Part shown: one piece after another, positions 16,834 to 23,748 of the stretch
Layout: each line of letters opens with the position of its first letter
How positions within the stretch are numbered: position 1 is the stretch's first letter
NCBI RefSeq assembly: GCF_001552555.1
Contig: NZ_BCRK01000027.1
Location: 1 to 45,111 of the forward strand
DNA from: Nocardiopsis trehalosi NBRC 14201
GTDB taxonomy: Bacteria > Actinomycetota > Actinomycetes > Streptosporangiales > Streptosporangiaceae
DNA length: 45,111 nt
Direction of reading: 5' to 3'
Position numbers and translations under genes: made by a program
Notes under the pieces: generated by a model
What the model saw: the letters and a program-made list of their open reading frames with translations, nothing else
Told to the model about the DNA's origin: nothing
Databases searched by the model: none

Positions 16834-17778
16834 ATGACCACCGCGGCACCCGAACTCCCGGACGTCACCGCCCAGCCGATGCGCGACACCTTCGTCGCCG
16901 CCGCCACCGCGGCCCTGGACGCCGACCCGCGCACGGCCCTGGTCCTCGCCGACATCTCCGCCGACCGGTTCGCCGAGGCGGCGGCCCGCCACCCCGACCG
17001 GGTGGTCAACGTCGGCATCCGCGAGCAGCTGCTGATCGGGGTGGCCGGCGGGATGGCCCTCGCCGGGATGCGCCCCATCGCGCACACCTTCGCCCCGTTC
17101 CTCGTGGAGCGCCCCTTCGAGCAGGTCAAGCTCGACCTCGGCCACCAGGAGGCCGGGGCGGTCCTGGTCTCCTCCGGCGGCTCCTACGACTACCCCGGGT
17201 ACGGCCGCACGCACATGGCCCCCGGCGACGTGGCCCTGCTCGACACCCTGCCCGGGTGGACGGTGCACGTCCCCGGGCACGCCGCCGAGGTGGCGCCGCT
17301 GCTGGCCGACGCCCTCCGCGGCGACGGGCGCGTCTACCTGCGGCTGTCCGAACGCGGCAACGCCGCCGCCCGCCCGGTCGGTGACGGCCTGGTGACCGTG
17401 CGCGCGGGGTCCGGGCGCTCCAGCGGGGTCGTCGTCGCCGTGGGGCCGATGCTGGACCGCGTCCTCGCCGCCACCGCCGGGCTGGACGTCACCGTGGCCT
17501 ACGCCGCCACCGTGCGCCCCTTCGACCGCGCCGGGCTCGGCCGGCTGGTGGCCGCCGCCGGGCAGGCCGACGTGCTCATGGTGGAGCCCTACCTGGCCGG
17601 GACGTCGGCGCACGAGGTCGCCGCCGCGCTGAGCGACCGCCGGCACCGGCAGATGTCCCTGGGCGTCACCCGCGACATCGAGGTGCGCGGCTACGGGACC
17701 CCGGCCGACCACGACCGCGCCCACGGGATCGACACGGCGGGCATCGCCGCGGCCGCCCGCGACTTCCTCCTCGCCTGA
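16834..17778 (+). CDS. Transketolase, C-terminal (pyrimidine-binding) subunit
   Basis: A 314-residue partner of the preceding gene. VVNVGIREQLLIGVAGG carries the Glu that activates thiamine diphosphate. HTFAPFLVERPFEQ and RTHMAPGDVALLDTLPG follow as in the transketolase pyrimidine domain. The last 120 residues match the transketolase C-terminal domain (VAVGPMLDRVLAA, LMVEPYLAGTSAHEV). AAGGGA lies 10 nt before the ATG, inside the end of the upstream gene, and the 7-nt gap shows an operon. A long perfect hairpin follows the stop, so the transcription unit is just these two genes. Confidence 0.88.
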   Translation: MTTAAPELPDVTAQPMRDTFVAAATAALDADPRTALVLADISADRFAEAAARHPDRVVNVGIREQLLIGVAGGMALAGMRPIAHTFAPFLVERPFEQVKLDLGHQEAGAVLVSSGGSYDYPGYGRTHMAPGDVALLDTLPGWTVHVPGHAAEVAPLLADALRGDGRVYLRLSERGNAAARPVGDGLVTVRAGSGRSSGVVVAVGPMLDRVLAATAGLDVTVAYAATVRPFDRAGLGRLVAAAGQADVLMVEPYLAGTSAHEVAAALSDRRHRQMSLGVTRDIEVRGYGTPADHDRAHGIDTAGIAAAARDFLLA

Positions 17779-17780
17779 TA

Positions 17781-17839
17781 CCGCCCGCCCGCTCCGCCGG
17801 GGGCGGGGGACGTCCGGCCCCGGCGGAGCGGGCGGGCGG
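17781..17839 (+). terminator. Very long perfect hairpin after the transketolase pair
   Basis: Arms 17781-17802 and 17818-17839 are perfectly complementary over 22 bp, with a 15-nt loop. It starts 2 nt after the stop codon and closes the SoxR-linked operon. There is no T tract. Confidence 0.8.
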
Positions 17840-17882
17840 CGTGGTCGGGGCGGTCCGGCCGGGCCGCCACAATGGAAGCACG

Positions 17883-19667
17883 ATGAATCTGCTCAACCTT
17901 CAGGACGTGTCCCTGGCCTACGGGCCGCTCGTGCTGCTCGACGGGGTCTCCCTGGGCGTCGAGGAGGGCGACCGGATCGGCGTCGTCGGCCGCAACGGCG
18001 GCGGCAAGTCCACGCTGGTGTCGGTCGTCGCCGGGCTGACCGAGCCCGACTCCGGCCGCGTGGTGCACAACCGCGGCCTGCGCGTCGGCCACCTGCACCA
18101 GCGCGACCACCGGCCGGGCGGCACCGTGGGCGCGTTCGTGCTGGGCGACCGGCCCGAGCACGAGTGGGCGGGCGACGCCCGCGCCCGCGACGTGCTGCGC
18201 GGCCTCCTCGGCGGGTGGGACCTCGGCACGCCGATGGCCGCCCTGTCCGGCGGCGAGCGCCGGCGGGCCGCCCTCGCCCGGCTGCTGGTCGACACCCACG
18301 ACCTGCTGCTGCTGGACGAGCCCACCAACCACCTCGACATCGAGGGCATCGCCTGGCTGGCCGAGCACGTGCGCGGCCGCCGCGAGGCCCTGGTGGTCGT
18401 CACCCACGACCGGTGGTTCCTGGACGCCGTCACCACCCGCACATGGGAGGTCGTCGACGGCCGCGTCGAGCGCTACGAGGGCGGCTACGCCGCCTACGTG
18501 CTGGCCAAGGCCGAGCGCCAGCGCCTGGCCGCGGCGGCCGAGGAGCGCCGGCAGAACCTCATGCGCAAGGAGCTGGCCTGGCTGCGCCGCGGCCCGCCCG
18601 CCCGGACCTCCAAGCCGCGGTTCCGCATCGACGCCGCCAACGCGCTCATCGCCGACGAGCCGCCGCCGCGCGACACCGTCGAACTGGTGCGCTTCGCCAG
18701 CTCCCGCCTCGGCAAGACCGTCATCGATGTGCACGGCCTCCGGCTGACCGGCGGCGACACCGTGCTGCTCGACGGCGTTGACTGGCAGCTCGGCCCCGGC
18801 GACCGGGTGGGCCTGGTCGGGGTCAACGGCTCCGGCAAGACCTCCCTGCTGCGGGCGCTGGCGGGCGAGCGCGCCCCCGACGGCGGGACGGTCCGGCGCG
18901 GCCGCACCGTCCGGCTGGCCCACCTCTCGCAGAACCTGGACGAGCTGGCCGCCGACCGCCGCCCGCTGGAGGTGGTCGAGGAGGTCCGCACGCACATCTC
19001 CATCGGCGGCAAGGAGTTCTCCGCCAGCCAGATGCTGGAGCGCTTCGGCTTCCGCGGCGAGCGGCAGTGGACCCCCATCGGCGACCTCTCCGGCGGCGAG
19101 CGGCGGCGGCTCCAGCTGCTCCGGCTGCTCATGGACGAGCCGAACGTGCTGCTGCTGGACGAGCCCACCAACGACCTCGACATCGAGACGCTGACCGAGC
19201 TGGAGGACCTGCTCGACGGCTGGCCGGGGTCGCTGGTGCTGGTCAGCCACGACCGCTACTTCCTGGAGCGCGTCACCGACCGGGTGCTCGCCCTCCTGGG
19301 CGACGGCGGGGTGAAGTTCCTGCCGGGCGGGGTCGACGAGTACCTGGCCCGGCGCGCCGCCGCCGGCGGCGGCGCGCCGGCGGCGGTCCCGGGCACGGCG
19401 CCGGCCGACGCCGCCCCGGCCGAGGCGGCGCCCCCGGCGGGGCTGTCGGCGGCCGAGCGGCGGGCGGCGCAGAAGGAGATGCAGCGCGCCGAGCGGCGCA
19501 TGGACCGGATCGGCGCCCGCGAGGCCGAACTGCACGCGGCGATGGCCGCCGCCGCCGACGACTACACCCGGCTGGCCGACCTCGACGCGGAGCTGAAGAC
19601 CCTCCAGGCCGAGAAGGCCGAGCTGGAGGAGGTCTGGCTGACCGAGGCCGAGCGCCTCGGCGGCTGA
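17883..19667 (+). CDS. ABC-F family ATPase (Uup-like)
   Basis: A 594-residue soluble protein with two ATP-binding cassettes and no membrane domain. Walker A sites are GRNGGGKST (first cassette) and GVNGSGKTS (second). Signatures LSGGERRR occur in both, each followed by LLLLDEPTNHLDIE or LLLLDEPTNDLDIE. The inter-cassette linker contains the charged ABC-F region near RKELAWLRRGPPARTSK. An Ala/Pro-rich stretch leads into a C-terminal coiled coil (about 540-594), as in Uup-type members. ABC-F proteins act on ribosomes or branched DNA; this one looks housekeeping rather than a dedicated antibiotic-protection factor, but that is inference. The ATG has GGAAG 4 nt upstream and a CACAAT hexamer just before it. 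Confidence 0.92.
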   Translation: MNLLNLQDVSLAYGPLVLLDGVSLGVEEGDRIGVVGRNGGGKSTLVSVVAGLTEPDSGRVVHNRGLRVGHLHQRDHRPGGTVGAFVLGDRPEHEWAGDARARDVLRGLLGGWDLGTPMAALSGGERRRAALARLLVDTHDLLLLDEPTNHLDIEGIAWLAEHVRGRREALVVVTHDRWFLDAVTTRTWEVVDGRVERYEGGYAAYVLAKAERQRLAAAAEERRQNLMRKELAWLRRGPPARTSKPRFRIDAANALIADEPPPRDTVELVRFASSRLGKTVIDVHGLRLTGGDTVLLDGVDWQLGPGDRVGLVGVNGSGKTSLLRALAGERAPDGGTVRRGRTVRLAHLSQNLDELAADRRPLEVVEEVRTHISIGGKEFSASQMLERFGFRGERQWTPIGDLSGGERRRLQLLRLLMDEPNVLLLDEPTNDLDIETLTELEDLLDGWPGSLVLVSHDRYFLERVTDRVLALLGDGGVKFLPGGVDEYLARRAAAGGGAPAAVPGTAPADAAPAEAAPPAGLSAAERRAAQKEMQRAERRMDRIGAREAELHAAMAAAADDYTRLADLDAELKTLQAEKAELEEVWLTEAERLGG

Positions 19668-19675
19668 GCCGGCGG

Positions 19676-19712
19676 CCGCGCCGCCGCCCCGGCCGCGGGG
19701 CGGGCGGCGCGG
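19676..19712. terminator. Bidirectional hairpin between ABC-F and SGNH genes
   Basis: A 15-16-bp GC stem with one bulge and a 6-nt loop fills the gap between two convergent genes and can serve both. Confidence 0.6.
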
Positions 19713-20648
19713 TCAGCCGGCGTCGACGGTCTCCCGGAACACCCGCGCGATCTCGCGCGCCCCGGCCTCGTTGGTGTGGATGTCGGGGCCCAGGGCGGTG
19801 TCGCACATGTAGGTGTAGTCGCAGATCCGCTGCACGTTGGCGGGCATGCCCGTGACGCTGTCCTCGGGCACGGCGGTGTCGGCGGAGTCGAACGCGGCGG
19901 CCACGTCGGCCACCTCGATGTCCTCGGCGGTGTAGGCGTCCACCAGGGTGCCGTTGGCCCGCTCCAGGACCTCCGTGGAGTAGGCGGCCAGGTCCCGGTT
20001 GGAGGGCTCGTCGGCCTCGGGGCCGTCGGCGCCGCCGGAGATCTGCTCGTTGACGTCCTCGACCAGCAGCGCCGCGAGGAACGGGTTGTAGTAGGTCATG
20101 CCGACGATCTCGACGTCCGGCCCCGCCGCGTCGCGCAGCCGCTCGGCGATGCGCGGCGCCTCCTCCTCCAGGCGGCGCAGGCCGTCCTCGACGCAGGCGG
20201 TGTCGACGTCGGTGTCGACCGTGCCGTCGTCGCGCTGGGCGCAGCCGGTGAAGTTGTTGGCGCCGATGCCGACCGTGACCAGGTCGACCTCGCCGCGGTG
20301 GTCGGCCAGGAACGCCTCGGCCGCGCGGAGCTGCGAGCCCTCGGCGTAGGCGCAGTCGGGCAGGCCGCCCTCGGTGAAGGTGGTGGTGTCCTCGCCGGAG
20401 CAGCCCATGCGCTCGTGGCGCAGCCCGGAGTCGGTGCCGTAGAGGTCGCGGTAGAGGACGTCGGTGTAGCCCTCGGAGGTCTCGACGGGGCCCTCGTCGC
20501 CCGGCTGGACGCCCACGGCCAGCGAGTCGCCCAGGGAGACGTAGTAGTGCTCGCCCGCCGCCTCCTCCCCACCGCCGCCGGGCGAGCAGCCGACCGCGGC
20601 GGCGGCGACGGCGGTGGCGGCGAGGGCGGCGGTCCAGCGGAGTTTCAC
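19713..20648 (-). CDS. Predicted SGNH/GDSL-type esterase lipoprotein
   Basis: A 311-residue exported esterase of the SGNH fold. The signal peptide (residues 1-20) ends in AVGC, so Cys21 is a likely lipidation site, and a Gly/Glu linker follows. The nucleophile motif GDSLAVG holds Ser42. The block III equivalent is GIGANNF, and the C-terminal Asp/His pair is in GPDIHTNEAG. Six or more further cysteines suggest disulfides in the mature domain. The GTG at 20648 is chosen because GGAAGG lies 9 nt upstream and it gives an intact signal peptide. The substrate is unknown; lipids or wall-polymer esters are possible. A MarR gene lies upstream in the same direction, 121 nt away. Confidence 0.88.
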   Translation of the reverse strand: MKLRWTAALAATAVAAAAVGCSPGGGGEEAAGEHYYVSLGDSLAVGVQPGDEGPVETSEGYTDVLYRDLYGTDSGLRHERMGCSGEDTTTFTEGGLPDCAYAEGSQLRAAEAFLADHRGEVDLVTVGIGANNFTGCAQRDDGTVDTDVDTACVEDGLRRLEEEAPRIAERLRDAAGPDVEIVGMTYYNPFLAALLVEDVNEQISGGADGPEADEPSNRDLAAYSTEVLERANGTLVDAYTAEDIEVADVAAAFDSADTAVPEDSVTGMPANVQRICDYTYMCDTALGPDIHTNEAGAREIARVFRETVDAG

Positions 20649-20769
20649 GGGGTGCGACCTTCCATCGGGGCGGGGAACGTGCCGGGCGCCCCCTACCCGG
20701 TGCGGACCGCGGATCACACCCCCGCGGCGGGGCGGGTGGCGGGCGCGGGCCGCGGCGCGGCCGGCGGGG

Positions 20770-21258
20770 TCACTCGTCCAGGGGCGACAGGACGGCGCGG
20801 AGCAGGCCGGCGAGCGTGTCCCGGTCGGCGCGGGACACCCCGCCCAGCAGGGACTCCTCGTAGCTGAGCAGTGCGGCGAGCGCGGCGTCGACGCGCTCGC
20901 GGCCCTCGGGGGAGAGCCGGACCAGGACGCCCCGCTTGTCGGCGGGGTCGGGGCGGCGGCCGACCAGCCCGGCGGCGGCCAGGCGGTCGATGCGGTTGGT
21001 CATGGTGCCGGAGGTGACCAGGGTGGCCCGGAGCAGCCGCCCGGGGCTGAGCTCGTAGGGCGGGCCGGAGCGGCGGAGTTCGGCGAGCACGTCGAACTCC
21101 CACGGCTCCAGGGCGTGGTCGGTGAAGACCGTGCGCCGGGCGCGGTCCAGGTGCCGGGCCAGCCGGGAGACCCGGCTGAGCACCTGCAGGGGCTCGACGT
21201 CGAGGTCCGGGCGCTCGCTCCGCCACGCCTCGACCAGTCCGTCCACCTCGTCGCGCAT
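20770..21258 (-). CDS. MarR-family transcriptional regulator
   Basis: A 162-residue winged-helix regulator. The recognition region reads LLRATLVTSGTMTNRIDRLAAAGLV, followed by the wing RRPDPADKRGVLVRLSPEG, both typical of MarR. Flanking helices form the dimer interface. The ATG at 21258 has no clear Shine-Dalgarno, but GATAAG lies 8 nt upstream, so a leaderless start is possible. A near-perfect dyad centred on GATATC lies 15 bp before the start and overlaps the promoter, which suggests autorepression. The esterase lipoprotein downstream may be co-regulated. No ligand can be inferred. Confidence 0.92.
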   Translation of the reverse strand: MRDEVDGLVEAWRSERPDLDVEPLQVLSRVSRLARHLDRARRTVFTDHALEPWEFDVLAELRRSGPPYELSPGRLLRATLVTSGTMTNRIDRLAAAGLVGRRPDPADKRGVLVRLSPEGRERVDAALAALLSYEESLLGGVSRADRDTLAGLLRAVLSPLDE

Positions 21259-21272
21259 GCCGACAGCTTATC

Positions 21273-21286
21273 TCTCGATATCAAGA
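21273..21286. promoter_or_regulatory. Putative MarR operator (GATATC dyad)
   Basis: TCTCGATATCAAGA is a 14-bp inverted repeat with one mismatched pair around GATATC. It lies 15-28 bp upstream of the MarR-gene ATG. Dyads of the TCTTGATATCAAGA type are a common binding site for actinobacterial MarR proteins. Confidence 0.6.
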
Positions 21287-21319
21287 CAGTGGCCCCGCGG
21301 TCGTCCGCGGGGCCACTGT
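21286..21319 (-). terminator. Hairpin terminator after the TetR gene
   Basis: A perfect 15-bp stem with a TCGT loop lies 18 nt beyond the TetR stop codon. It insulates the desaturase-TetR operon from the MarR promoter; its outer arm touches the MarR operator. Confidence 0.7.
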
Positions 21320-21337
21320 GGTCGTCGTCCGGGCCGG

Positions 21338-21997
21338 CTACTCGACCCGCCGCATCCGCGCCACGGTGTCGAGCCGGGGCCGCCCTTCGAGGTTGGACAG
21401 GCCGTTCCAGGCGAGGTTCACCAGGTGCGCCGCCACGACCTCGCGCTTGGGCTTGCGCACCTCCAGCCACCACTGGCCGGTCAGCGCGACCATGCCCACC
21501 AGCGACTGGGCGTAGAGCGGGGCGAGCCCGGGGTCGTACCCCCGCTCCAGGAACTCCTCGGCCAGGATGTGCTCGACCTGGGTCGCGATGTCGCTGATCA
21601 GGCTGGCGAAGCTGCCGGTGCCGGAGGCGGCGTGGGAGTCGCGGGCCAGGATGCGGAACCCCTGGCTGTGCTCCTCGACGTACTCCAGCAGCGCCATGGC
21701 GGCGTTCTCCAGCTTGCCCCGGGCGTGGTCGGCGGTGAGGGAGTCGCCGACCATGGCGAGCAACTGCTGCATCTCGCGGTCGACGACGACGGCGTAGATG
21801 CCCTCCTTGCCGCCGAAGTGCTCGTAGACGACGGGCTTGGACACGCCGGCCCGGGCCGCGATCTCCTCGATCGAGGTCCCGTCGAAGCCGCGTTCGGCGA
21901 ACAGCTCACGCCCGATGCCGAGCAGCTGCTCCCGGCGCTCCCGGCCGGTCATGCGTTTTCTGCGCGACCGGCTCTTCGGCTCGCTCACGGCTCCCAT
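21338..21997 (-). CDS. TetR-family regulator, probably of the adjacent desaturase
   Basis: A 219-residue regulator. The N-terminal helix-turn-helix reads GFDGTSIEEIAARAGVSKP then VVYEHFGGKEGIY, the TetR signature. The ligand domain (about 75-219) contains LVGMVALTGQWWLEVRKP and no motif that reveals a ligand. It begins 20 nt after the desaturase stop in the same direction, so the two form an operon, and its likely target is the duplicated dyad in front of the desaturase. The ATG at 21997 is used; a GTG three codons earlier has GGAG just upstream and is also possible. Control of membrane-lipid unsaturation by an acyl-CoA-sensing TetR protein is known in other bacteria and is inferred here. Confidence 0.9.
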   Translation of the reverse strand: MGAVSEPKSRSRRKRMTGRERREQLLGIGRELFAERGFDGTSIEEIAARAGVSKPVVYEHFGGKEGIYAVVVDREMQQLLAMVGDSLTADHARGKLENAAMALLEYVEEHSQGFRILARDSHAASGTGSFASLISDIATQVEHILAEEFLERGYDPGLAPLYAQSLVGMVALTGQWWLEVRKPKREVVAAHLVNLAWNGLSNLEGRPRLDTVARMRRVE

Positions 21998-22017
21998 GGT
22001 GGCCACCCACTCCGGAT

Positions 22018-22977
22018 CTAGGGGCTGACGCGCTTCGCGGCGAGGCGCTCGGCGTTGGGCCAGCGCACCTTGCTCGCCCAGCCCATCTTCTCGAACATCC
22101 AGATGACCCGGGCGGAGATGTCCACCTGGCCCTTGAGCACACCGTGCCGGGCGCACGTCGGGTCGGCGTGGTGGAGATTGTGCCAGGACTCGCCGAAGGA
22201 CGGGATGGCCAGCCACCACACGTTGCGCGAGCGGTCGCGGACCTCGAAGTTCTCCTCGCCGATGGTGTGGCAGATGGAGTTGATCGACCAGGTGACGTGG
22301 TGCAGCAGCGCGACGCGGACCAGGCCGCCCCAGAAGAAGGCGGTGAGGGCGCCCCACCACGACATGGTGACCAGGCCGCCGATGAGCGCCGGGCCGAAGA
22401 GGCTGAACGCGACGATCGGCACGAACCACTTGTCGACGCGGACGATGTCCTTGTCCTTCAGCAGGTCGGGCGCGAAGCGCTTCGGCGAGGTCTTCTCCTC
22501 GTCGAGGTAGAGCCAGGCCATGTGGGCGTAGTAGAGGCCCTTGGCGACCGAGCGCCAGTCGTCGCCGAAGCGCCAGGGGGAGTGCGGGTCGCCCTCGGCG
22601 TCGGCGTACTTGTGGTGGCGCCGGTGGTCGGCCACCCACTTCACGACGCTGCCCTGGATGGCCAGGCTGCCCGCCACGCCCAGCGCGATGCGCAGGGGGC
22701 GGTTGGCCTTGAAGGAGCCGTGCGTGAAGTAGCGGTGGTAGCCGACGGTGATGCCGAGCCCGCTGACGAGGTAGAAGACCGCGGCGATGAGGACGTCGGT
22801 GAGGGTCAGCCCCCAGCCCCAGGCGAAGGGCACCGCGGCGGCGAGTGCCAGGAGCGGAACGAAGACGAAGGCGAACACGGTGTAGCGCTCGGCCCGGCCC
22901 CGGCCCGCGGGGTCCAGTTCCGGCTCGGGGGCGCGTCGGGTCGCGATGTCCGGCTGGACCTCGGGTGCTGCGGTCAT
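22018..22977 (-). CDS. Acyl-CoA delta-9 desaturase, membrane di-iron type
   Basis: A 319-residue integral-membrane enzyme that probably inserts a cis double bond into long-chain acyl-CoA using O2 and reducing power. The three His boxes are HRYFTH (residues 81-86), HRRHH (118-122) and HNLHH near residue 270, with the stearoyl-CoA-desaturase spacing. Four membrane helices are visible as two hydrophobic pairs, and the first 30 residues form a soluble tail. There is no fused cytochrome b5 domain, so an external electron donor is needed. The ATG has AGGTGGG 3 nt upstream. The upstream region holds a duplicated TetR-type operator, and the TetR gene follows. Confidence 0.95.
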   Translation of the reverse strand: MTAAPEVQPDIATRRAPEPELDPAGRGRAERYTVFAFVFVPLLALAAAVPFAWGWGLTLTDVLIAAVFYLVSGLGITVGYHRYFTHGSFKANRPLRIALGVAGSLAIQGSVVKWVADHRRHHKYADAEGDPHSPWRFGDDWRSVAKGLYYAHMAWLYLDEEKTSPKRFAPDLLKDKDIVRVDKWFVPIVAFSLFGPALIGGLVTMSWWGALTAFFWGGLVRVALLHHVTWSINSICHTIGEENFEVRDRSRNVWWLAIPSFGESWHNLHHADPTCARHGVLKGQVDISARVIWMFEKMGWASKVRWPNAERLAAKRVSP

Positions 22978-23071
22978 GATCCCACCTACCTCTGGACGGC
23001 CGTGCGGAGCGCGGGGGCGCGGACGTGGAGCACCGCCGCCACCCGACCGCCCGGCGGTCGTCGTAACTTAT
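22978..23071 (-). promoter_or_regulatory. Desaturase promoter and 5' leader
   Basis: Read leftward, TATAAG (23072-23067) is a good -10 element, giving a leader of about 80 nt before the desaturase ATG. No good -35 is seen at 17-18 bp, where the operator repeats lie instead. Confidence 0.5.
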
Positions 23072-23105
23072 ACCTACGTAACCGTAACCTACGTTGCCGT
23101 AGGTT
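23072..23105. repeat. Duplicated operator upstream of the desaturase gene
   Basis: Two tandem 15-bp units, ACCTACGTAACCGTA (23072-23086) and ACCTACGTTGCCGTA (23087-23101), differ at two positions. The right unit forms a perfect 8-bp inverted repeat, AACCTACG-TTGC-CGTAGGTT (23086-23105). The block overlaps the leftward -10/-35 region, as expected for a repressor site, and the operon encodes a TetR protein. Confidence 0.7.
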
Positions 23106-23360
23106 TGATACCCCCGAGGCGCGCGGAAAACCGCGGGGCGGTGTGCGCTGGGTCGCAGGGGGGTGGGGCGGCGGGCCGCGGATGGCCGGCGTGCGGCGCC
23201 GGGAGTGGGGGCCGGCCGGGAGCGGTGCGGCGGCGGGCGCGGGCCGGCGGGCGGGCGCAACGAGGATGCCGTCCGGACGGGAAGCGGCTATCGTTGCCTG
23301 CGACGGGACACGGCGGAGGCCGACCCGGCCCCGGCCGGGCGCCGCACCGCGTGGTCTCCT
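23106..23360. other. Gene-free stretch between the desaturase promoter and tRNA-Gln
   Basis: I see no gene here. A perfect 12-bp palindrome, CCGTCCGGACGG, is at 23269-23280. TATCGT (23289-23294), about 65 nt before the tRNA, is a possible -10 of the tRNA promoter, without a convincing -35. Confidence 0.4.
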
Positions 23361-23432
23361 TCCCGGGTGATGTAATCGGCAGCATCGCGGACTTTGACTC
23401 CGTTTGTCCAGGTTCGAACCCTGGCCCGGGAG
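23361..23432 (+). tRNA. trnQ: tRNA-Gln (anticodon TTG)
   Basis: A full cloverleaf is visible. The acceptor stem is TCCCGGG/CCCGGGA (23361-23367 with 23425-23431), followed by discriminator G. The anticodon stem GCGGA/TCCGT encloses the loop CTTTGAC with anticodon TTG at 23394-23396. The T arm is CCAGG-TTCGAAC-CCTGG. The 3' CCA is not encoded (CCC follows), so it must be added after transcription. It lies just upstream of glmU, as in other actinobacteria. Confidence 0.95.
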
Positions 23433-23748
23433 CCCTCCTCCCCGGCGCGCGGCCGCCCGCGCCGCACCCCCGGTGGCGACGAGGCTCACACCCCGCCCCG
23501 CTCACGCGGCGCCACCGGCCCCGCGTCCCGCCCGCCGCCCCCCGCCGCCGCGACCGCCCCCGAGCGCGGCGAACGGCGCATGTATCCTTCCCATGTCGGC
23601 CCGGCGCACGGGTGTTCCCCCTGCCCCTCGGCGCCGTCAGCCTCGCCGACACGTCTCGTCGAACCCCGCGGGCGGGCGCGTCCACCGCGCCGCCGCGCTC
23701 CGACGCCGACGACCGTTCATCCGCCAGCGACATGAGGAGTCTCCGCCA
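23433..23748 (+). promoter_or_regulatory. tRNA-Gln/glmU intergenic region
   Basis: The gap is 316 nt without a convincing gene. TATCCT (23583-23588) may be the -10 of glmU, which would give a leader of about 155 nt. An open frame joined to glmU runs from an ATG at 23593, but its third codon positions are not GC-biased, so it is probably leader. Confidence 0.4.

Noticed and set aside
17883-19667. ABC-F protein as an antibiotic-resistance factor
   Set aside because: It lies in a core block near ispE, has a Uup-like C-terminal coiled coil and has no biosynthetic or resistance neighbours.
23593-23748. N-terminal extension of GlmU from the ATG at 23593
   Set aside because: The 52 extra codons are Arg-rich with unbiased third positions, and the conserved GlmU N-terminus begins right after 23749.
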